Shown here in pieces: positions 58,225 through 64,000 of a DNA stretch of 64,000 nt. Location of the stretch: positions 43,090 to 107,089 of the forward strand of contig JALWKO010000049.1 of assembly GCA_027081405.1 (NCBI GenBank). The letters are read 5' to 3'. The notes under the pieces were generated by a model, which had not been told where the DNA came from, did not search any database, and was given only the letters and a program-made list of their open reading frames with translations. Within the stretch, counting starts at the first letter, position 1. Each line of letters starts with the position of its first letter. Position numbers and translations under genes: made by a program. This stretch comes from Campylobacteraceae bacterium (GTDB lineage: Bacteria > Campylobacterota > Campylobacteria > Campylobacterales > Sulfurovaceae).

Positions 58225-59181
58225 TCAGACTCCCGCTTCTTCCCGGCGCTGGAGATACTCCCAGCGCTCGTTGACCTCTTTTTGAATCATATCGATGACG
58301 TGGCGGTTTTCGGGCTTGAACAGGTGCTTGTAGCGCCCCTGGGCCGCCAGGTATTCTTCGACCGGAATGACGTTTTTGGGCCGGTAGAGGATGTTGAGCT
58401 GCCGACCGTCGATGATCTCATAGATGGGGAACATCAGGCTGTCGGTGGCCAGATCGGTGATATTGATCGTATCTTTGGGGTTGAATTTCCACTCGGTGGT
58501 ACAGGCGCTCACGGTGTTGATGAAGCAGGGCCCTTCGGTCTCGAGGGCTTTTTGGAACCCTTTGGCCATGATCTTCCACTTGTTGGGGGCCAGTTGGGCC
58601 ACGTAGGGGGCACCGTGAGCCGCCATGATCGCGACGATGTCTTTTTTCTTCTGCTTTTTCCCGTAGCTCACCCGGCCCGCCTGGGCGGTGGAGGTGTGGG
58701 CCCCGACCGGGGTGGCCGAAGAGCGCTGACCCCCGGTGTTGGCGTAGTTTTCGTTGTCGAGACAGATGTAGGTGACATCGTGCCCCCGCTCGATCATCCC
58801 CGAGAGCCACTGGAATCCGATGTCGTAGGTCGCACCGTCTCCCCCGAAGGCAACGAATTTGACCGGTGCGTCGGGGTCTTTGAGGGTCCCTTTGCGTTTG
58901 CGTGCTTTGTACATCGCCTCGGCACCCGCTGCGGCGGTGGCGGCGTTTTCGAAGCCGATATGGATCCAGGAGGTGTCCCAGGAGGTGTAGGGGTAGACCG
59001 CCGTACAGACCTCCAGACATCCGGTGGCGCTGGCGATGACCAGGTTGTCGTCGGTAGCGTTCATCAACTCCCGGACGATCATCGAGTGGGCACAGCCGGG
59101 GCACAGCAGGTGCGCCCCTTCGAAACGTTCGTTGGCGGTGGAAAATTCTTTCAGGTTTTTGATCGAGGTCAGCGCCATCAT
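58225..59181 (-). CDS. porB: Pyruvate:ferredoxin oxidoreductase beta subunit
   Basis: LLCPGCAHSMIVRELMNA, FGGDGATYDIGFQWLSGMIERGHDVTYICLDNENYANTGGQRSSATP. Confidence 0.94.
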   Translation of the reverse strand: MMALTSIKNLKEFSTANERFEGAHLLCPGCAHSMIVRELMNATDDNLVIASATGCLEVCTAVYPYTSWDTSWIHIGFENAATAAAGAEAMYKARKRKGTLKDPDAPVKFVAFGGDGATYDIGFQWLSGMIERGHDVTYICLDNENYANTGGQRSSATPVGAHTSTAQAGRVSYGKKQKKKDIVAIMAAHGAPYVAQLAPNKWKIMAKGFQKALETEGPCFINTVSACTTEWKFNPKDTINITDLATDSLMFPIYEIIDGRQLNILYRPKNVIPVEEYLAAQGRYKHLFKPENRHVIDMIQKEVNERWEYLQRREEAGV

Positions 59182-60416
59182 TTACTCCTTTTCATCTCGT
59201 AAAATCCCAGTTTGGGACCGCGCAGGCCGCTGAACTGCTGCAGCGGAGTGGTGATGTATCCCACGTCGGCGTGCCCTTTTTGCTCCCGGAAGATCGCCTT
59301 GGCATCCTCCAGAGAGAAGTCCCGTCCCCCCAGTCCGTAGATGAAGTTGGTAATGAGCGGACGGTGGGGAGAAGCGTACATCGCGGCGCTCACTTCGTTG
59401 AAAAGCGCCCCCATGGCTCCCATCGGGCAGGAGCGATCCAGGACCGCCACCGCCTTGACGTTGGCCAGGGCGTCGCGGATTTCGTTGAAAGGGAAGGGGC
59501 GGAAGACCCGGGGAGCGACGACTCCGGCCTTGAGCCCTTCGCTTTCTCTGAGCTGTTTGGCCGCCAGCAGTGCCGTTTCCACCGTCGAACCGAGCGCCAC
59601 GATGGCCACTTCGGCATCCTCCATCAGGTAGCTCTCCAGCCGCTTGTACTCCCGGCCGGTTTTTTCCTTGAATTCGGCGAAGACCCGATCGATCACCGTG
59701 TACGAATCCATCAGTGCGCGATGCTGCTTGGCCTTGTGCTCATAGTGCCAATCCTCCTCAGTCTGGGCCCCGTAGGTGACCGCACGGGTAAAATCGAGCA
59801 TCTCGTCGACCGGCTTGTAGTCCCCGATAAAGGCGTAGGCCTCGTCGTCGCTGAGGGGATAGACGTTCTGGGCGGTGTGGGAGGTGAGGAATCCGTCCTG
59901 GTGCACCATCACCGGGAGACGGACGTTGATGTCTTCTCCGATTTTGAACGCACAGAGATTCAGATCGTAGGCTTCCTGGGCGTTGAAGGCGTCCAGCTGG
60001 ATCCACCCGCTATCACGCCCCGCGTACATGTCGCCGTGATCCCCCCGAACGTTCAGCGGAGATGCGATGGCCCGGTTGACCACGTTGAGGATGATCGGCA
60101 GGCGCATCCCCGAAGCCTGATAGAGCACTTCGATCATCAGCATGAATCCCTGCGAAGAAGTGGCCGTAGCCACCCGGCCGCCTGCCGCCGCCGCACCGAC
60201 GCATCCCGACATCGCCGCATGCTCCGACTCGACCATGACGAATTCCCCGTCGATGTAGCCGTTGGCGACGAACGCTCCGTAATTCTCGACGATCGGCGTC
60301 GACGGGGTGATGGGATATGCGGCGACGACATCGACCTGCGCCTGCCGCAGCGCCTGAGCAGCGGCGTAGTTGCCGTCCCAGACTTCGACTTCGTTGAGTT
60401 CCATTTTTTCAGCCAT
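59178..60416 (-). CDS. porA: Pyruvate:ferredoxin oxidoreductase alpha subunit
   Basis: DVVAAYPITPSTPIVENYGAFVANGYIDGEFVMVESEHAAMSGCVGAAAAGGRV. Confidence 0.95.
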   Translation of the reverse strand: MAEKMELNEVEVWDGNYAAAQALRQAQVDVVAAYPITPSTPIVENYGAFVANGYIDGEFVMVESEHAAMSGCVGAAAAGGRVATATSSQGFMLMIEVLYQASGMRLPIILNVVNRAIASPLNVRGDHGDMYAGRDSGWIQLDAFNAQEAYDLNLCAFKIGEDINVRLPVMVHQDGFLTSHTAQNVYPLSDDEAYAFIGDYKPVDEMLDFTRAVTYGAQTEEDWHYEHKAKQHRALMDSYTVIDRVFAEFKEKTGREYKRLESYLMEDAEVAIVALGSTVETALLAAKQLRESEGLKAGVVAPRVFRPFPFNEIRDALANVKAVAVLDRSCPMGAMGALFNEVSAAMYASPHRPLITNFIYGLGGRDFSLEDAKAIFREQKGHADVGYITTPLQQFSGLRGPKLGFYEMKRSK

Positions 60417-60425
60417 GATACTTCC

Positions 60426-60878
60426 TTACTTCTTCTCTTTCTTTTTCTTCTCGGGCCATTTGGCGAGGGCCGCTTCGGGCTCTTCCGCTTCGGAGAACAT
60501 CAGAAGCGATTTGGGATTGGTGGGGCACACTTCGACGCAGACGCCGCACCCTTTGCAGTGGTCGTAATCAATCCCCAGCATCTGTTTGTCCCGGGAGATG
60601 ATCGAGGTATCGGGGCACCAGACCCAGCAGTTCTGGCAGTCGATGCAGATATCCCGGTTATACACCGGCTTGATCACCCGCCAGGAGGCGACGGTGGCGG
60701 TATAGCTGCTGAAGTCGCTGTAAGGGCGCTCTTCGGGGCGGATATGGGCGACGTTCTCTTCCATCGGAACCTCGAACGATTCGAGGATCACCCCCTGGGT
60801 CACCTCGTCCCAGCCGACCAGCTCCTCGGCACCGAGCTCGCGAATTCCGCGTCGATCTGTCGCTAATACACCTTTCAT
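60426..60878 (-). CDS. porD: Pyruvate:ferredoxin oxidoreductase delta (2x4Fe-4S) subunit
   Basis: CIDCQNCWVWCPD and CKGCGVCVEVCPTNPKSL. Confidence 0.93.
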   Translation of the reverse strand: MKGVLATDRRGIRELGAEELVGWDEVTQGVILESFEVPMEENVAHIRPEERPYSDFSSYTATVASWRVIKPVYNRDICIDCQNCWVWCPDTSIISRDKQMLGIDYDHCKGCGVCVEVCPTNPKSLLMFSEAEEPEAALAKWPEKKKKEKK

Positions 60879-60888
60879 CGTTGATCCT

Positions 60889-61452
60889 TTATTTTACTTC
60901 GTTGTAGGCGCGGGTGATCGCTTCCATGTTGGCGTCGATGATCTTCTGGGGGAATTTGGCCAAAACCCGCTTCATGCTTTCGAGAAACTCGTCGAGTTGG
61001 AACATCCCCGAAACTTTGACGAAGGCGCCCAGCATTGGGGCGTTGGGGATCGCCCGACCGATCGTATCGAGAGAAATCTGCATACAATCGACCGTATAGA
61101 CCCGGTCTTTTTTGTCCTGGAGCTCGGGGATCTGGGCAATCAGCTCCGTTTTGTCCAGGTGGGTGGTGATGATGTATTTCGTCTCGGGTTTGTCGTTTTC
61201 GGTGATATTGTCGGTAAAGGCAAGCGCCGGGTCAATCACAAGTACGTAATCGGGGCGCATGAACTTGGCGTGGTTGATGATCGGCTTATCGTCGATCCGG
61301 TTGTAGGCCCGCATCGCCGCACCGCGTTTGGCGGAACCGTAGAGGGCAAACGCCTGCACCTGCTTGCCGGTGCGGGACACCACGTCTCCAAGTCCTTTGG
61401 CACCGGTCACGGCGCCCTGCCCGGCACGGGAGTGCCATCGAATCTCGATCAT
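60889..61452 (-). CDS. porG: Pyruvate:ferredoxin oxidoreductase gamma subunit
   Basis: IRWHSRAGQGAVTGAKGLGDVVSRTGKQVQAFALYGSAKRGAAMRAYNRI. Confidence 0.94.
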   Translation of the reverse strand: MIEIRWHSRAGQGAVTGAKGLGDVVSRTGKQVQAFALYGSAKRGAAMRAYNRIDDKPIINHAKFMRPDYVLVIDPALAFTDNITENDKPETKYIITTHLDKTELIAQIPELQDKKDRVYTVDCMQISLDTIGRAIPNAPMLGAFVKVSGMFQLDEFLESMKRVLAKFPQKIIDANMEAITRAYNEVK

Positions 61453-61479
61453 AAATCCTCCTGCTTTGCGGAATGAAGT

Positions 61480-62178
61480 CTATTGTAATGGCTTGAGCTT
61501 AAAGGAGCCTTGTTTATCCCATTTTTTAAACTCTGTGCGGATATGGTGTAGCGCTTCGAAAAGGTCGCGCGCCAACGGGACGTCGTACGGGACCAGTTCC
61601 GCCTCCAAAGCGTACCCCCAGAGCATCCCCACTGCCGCGACGCCGGCCGAGCGGGCCGCTTCCAGATCCATGGGGGTGTCTCCCACCATCACACATCGGG
61701 AGGATTCCGCCCCCATGATCTCCAGTGCCCTGTGGATCGGCTCGGGGTGGGGTTTGTGCCGAGCGACGTCTTCGCTTCCCACCAACACTTCGAAGTATCC
61801 CATCAAGCCGAAATGTTCCATCAGCTCCCGGGAATAGCGGCCCGTTTTGGTGGTGACGATCCCCAGTCGGGCGAAACGGGACGCCTCTTCGATCGCCTCC
61901 CGGACGCCGGGCAGCAACACCGTCTTGGCCGTATGGACCCGGCGATAGTTCTCCTTGTAGGTGCGGACGTATGCGTCGATCCGGTCCTCCGCGACCCCCA
62001 GAGCGCGATACATGTCGGCCAGAGGATGGCCCACCAGCGCCGTGATCGCCTCGGGATCGGGCACCGATCCCCCCAGGAGCTCGAAACTCCGCCGGAAGCT
62101 CTCCAGGATCGCCTCGGTGGAATCGATGAGGGTCCCGTCGAGGTCGAAAAGGATGACGCTTCGCGTGTCATTGGTCAT
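61480..62178 (-). CDS. HAD-family phosphatase (phosphoglycolate phosphatase-like)
   Basis: VILFDLDGTLIDSTEAI, GIVTTKTGRYS, MVGDTPMDLEAARSAG. Confidence 0.92.
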   Translation of the reverse strand: MTNDTRSVILFDLDGTLIDSTEAILESFRRSFELLGGSVPDPEAITALVGHPLADMYRALGVAEDRIDAYVRTYKENYRRVHTAKTVLLPGVREAIEEASRFARLGIVTTKTGRYSRELMEHFGLMGYFEVLVGSEDVARHKPHPEPIHRALEIMGAESSRCVMVGDTPMDLEAARSAGVAAVGMLWGYALEAELVPYDVPLARDLFEALHHIRTEFKKWDKQGSFKLKPLQ

Positions 62179-62196
62179 TGGGCATTGGCCATTGGG
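62169..62196. repeat. Four CATTGGN heptamers containing the HAD gene start codon
   Basis: 62169-62175, 62176-62182, 62183-62189, 62190-62196. Confidence 0.92.
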
Positions 62197-62328
62197 AAGA
62201 TTTCTCTACTGAAGGACATATTTTGACTCCTTTTTATTGATACATCTAACAGCCGATATAGCAGATATATAGGGCGATACAAAAACTGTCAAATCCTGCG
62301 GTATCGCACCGAAGGCTTCAACCCCACC

Positions 62329-62356
62329 CAATGACCAGCGACCCATGACTAATGAC
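62329..62356. repeat. Four degenerate CAATGAC-type heptamers abutting the SBP gene stop
   Basis: caatgac cagcgac ccatgac taatgac. Confidence 0.6.
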
Positions 62357-62357
62357 T

Positions 62358-63872
62358 TCAATCCTTGATCTTCCAGTCGATAAAGTTGTGTTCGATCCCG
62401 ATGATCGAGGGGCTCACCCCTTCGATCCGACGGCTGACGGCGGTGATGCTGTCGGGGATATAGAGAAATACGTAGGGGTGGTCGGCTACGATGAGGCGGA
62501 AGATTTTTCGATAGATGGCGCCGAAAGCCTCGGGATCCACGATCGATTCGCTCTTTTTGATGAGCTGGTCCACCTCGGGGTTGTGGTATCCCACGAAATT
62601 GAATCCCCCCTTTTTATCGCCGTCGCTGTGCCAGATCGGGTAAGCATCGGGGATGAGCGAGAGGCTCCACCCCAGCAGCACCGCCTCGAAATGCCTGGGG
62701 AAGACCACCGTATTGAGGAACGCCTGCCACTCCATGGTGCGGATTCTCATCTCCACGCCGATTTTGCGCAGTTGCTGTTGGATGATCTGTGCTGCGTAGA
62801 TCCGCGTCATATTGCCGGTATTGGTCACGAGAGTGAAACGGAGCGGATGCTTGGGAGTGTATCCGGCTTCCAGAAGGAGCGCTTTCGCCCGCTTAGGATC
62901 GTAGGTTTCGGGCCGGAAATCACTCGGATACGCCGGGCTGCCGGGCATGAACGGACCGTAACACGGTTTCCCGTGACCGAAAAAGAGCAGATCGACGATC
63001 TCCTGCCGATCGATCCCCAGAGCGATGGCGTGGCGGACCCGGGGATCGCGGAACTTGGGATCACGGAGGTTGAATCCCAGATAGGTATAGCTGTGGGAAG
63101 GTTGCTCGTAGATTTTGTATCGTTTTTTGAACTCCTCCCCCACCTGACGGTCCAGCTGCAGGGGGCTGAGTCCACCGATGTCGAGTTTGCCCGCCTTGAG
63201 CATCATGAATTCGGTAGCGGGATCACCTATATAATGGTAGATCTGCCTCCGAATGAACGGAGGATGCTCATAATACCGATCGTTCGCTTCCAGGACGATC
63301 CGCCGGTTGATCCCGAACGGCTTGCGCATCCGATAGGGGCCCGTCCCCACGGGGAGCTTGTTGAGCCTGCTGCGCATGGGATCGCTCTCCTTCTCCCACA
63401 GATGGGCCGGAAGCATCCCCATCATCCAGATCGAAAGGGCCTTGAAATAGGGGCGGCTGTAGCGGACCCGGACGGTATGGGGATCGACGATCTCCACTTC
63501 TCGAACGTATTTGAAGTCGCTTTTGTAGGGAGTGACCACTTTCTTGGAGCGCATCATCTCGTAGGTGAATTTCACGTCCCGGGCGGTAAATGGAGCTCCA
63601 TCATGCCACACGACCCCTCGGCGCAGATGAAAAAGCAATGTGCGATTGTCCTCGAATCTCCAGTCGGTCGCCAGATCGGGAGCGATGGAGCCGTTGGCGT
63701 CGAATTTGACCAGTCCGTTGAAGATCCAGTCGGTGATCTCGCTGCTGGCACTGTCGGTGGCTAGCAGCGGGTTGATCCGGGTCGGGGAAGAGGACATCGA
63801 GCGGTGGAAGTCCCCGCTTCCCGCACCCAGCGACGCGACCAGAAGTACCAGCAGGAGGAATGCCCGCGTCAC
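62358..63872 (-). CDS. ABC transporter peptide-type substrate-binding protein (SBP family 5)
   Basis: Signal peptide; WRFEDNRTLLFHLRRGVVWHDGAPFTARDVKFTYE; probable GTG start at 63872. Confidence 0.9.
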   Translation of the reverse strand: MTRAFLLLVLLVASLGAGSGDFHRSMSSSPTRINPLLATDSASSEITDWIFNGLVKFDANGSIAPDLATDWRFEDNRTLLFHLRRGVVWHDGAPFTARDVKFTYEMMRSKKVVTPYKSDFKYVREVEIVDPHTVRVRYSRPYFKALSIWMMGMLPAHLWEKESDPMRSRLNKLPVGTGPYRMRKPFGINRRIVLEANDRYYEHPPFIRRQIYHYIGDPATEFMMLKAGKLDIGGLSPLQLDRQVGEEFKKRYKIYEQPSHSYTYLGFNLRDPKFRDPRVRHAIALGIDRQEIVDLLFFGHGKPCYGPFMPGSPAYPSDFRPETYDPKRAKALLLEAGYTPKHPLRFTLVTNTGNMTRIYAAQIIQQQLRKIGVEMRIRTMEWQAFLNTVVFPRHFEAVLLGWSLSLIPDAYPIWHSDGDKKGGFNFVGYHNPEVDQLIKKSESIVDPEAFGAIYRKIFRLIVADHPYVFLYIPDSITAVSRRIEGVSPSIIGIEHNFIDWKIKD

Positions 63873-64000
63873 AAGGATCCTTTCGCTCTTTTTGCGCCGA
63901 TTGTACCACACTCCTTCCCCTTTTTTCACATGCGGTGATGAATAATATATATAAGTAATAAAAATAATTTAACATTCTTTTCAGCTTTTAACATCACTTT

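Overview
The window has two parts. Positions 1 to about 26.6 kb are the late (morphogenesis) half of a tailed-phage genome, apparently a prophage whose left part lies outside the window. It runs from a divergent control region through terminase, portal, scaffold and capsid to tail/fibre genes, a 1513-aa internal protein and holin-like genes. From about 26.6 to 64 kb is chromosomal DNA of a Campylobacterota-type (Sulfurovum/Nitratifractor-like) chemolithotroph: kdsA-ribH-nusB, mqnC, recG, aroC-rnc-rnhA-dnaG, two tRNAs, hsp20 pair, nfo, a lipase/FadL/acyl-CoA ligase cassette, the AmmeMemoRadiSam trio and a por operon. Main points of interest: (1) a 142-aa mini-intein splitting the Walker A P-loop of the phage terminase; (2) a Tad2/DUF2829-like protein (candidate anti-Thoeris) between portal and scaffold genes; (3) three TTGA-N8-TCAA operator-like palindromes plus a four-copy 12-bp iteron in the phage control region; (4) a mosaic of heptanucleotide tandem repeats and small palindromes at host gene boundaries, several carrying the apparent start or stop codon of the adjacent gene; (5) a shared 17-bp palindrome upstream of hsp20 and amrA; (6) a low-GC insertion flanked by a 14-bp direct repeat that duplicates the end of the upstream gene. 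All product names come from reading the translations, with no database search.
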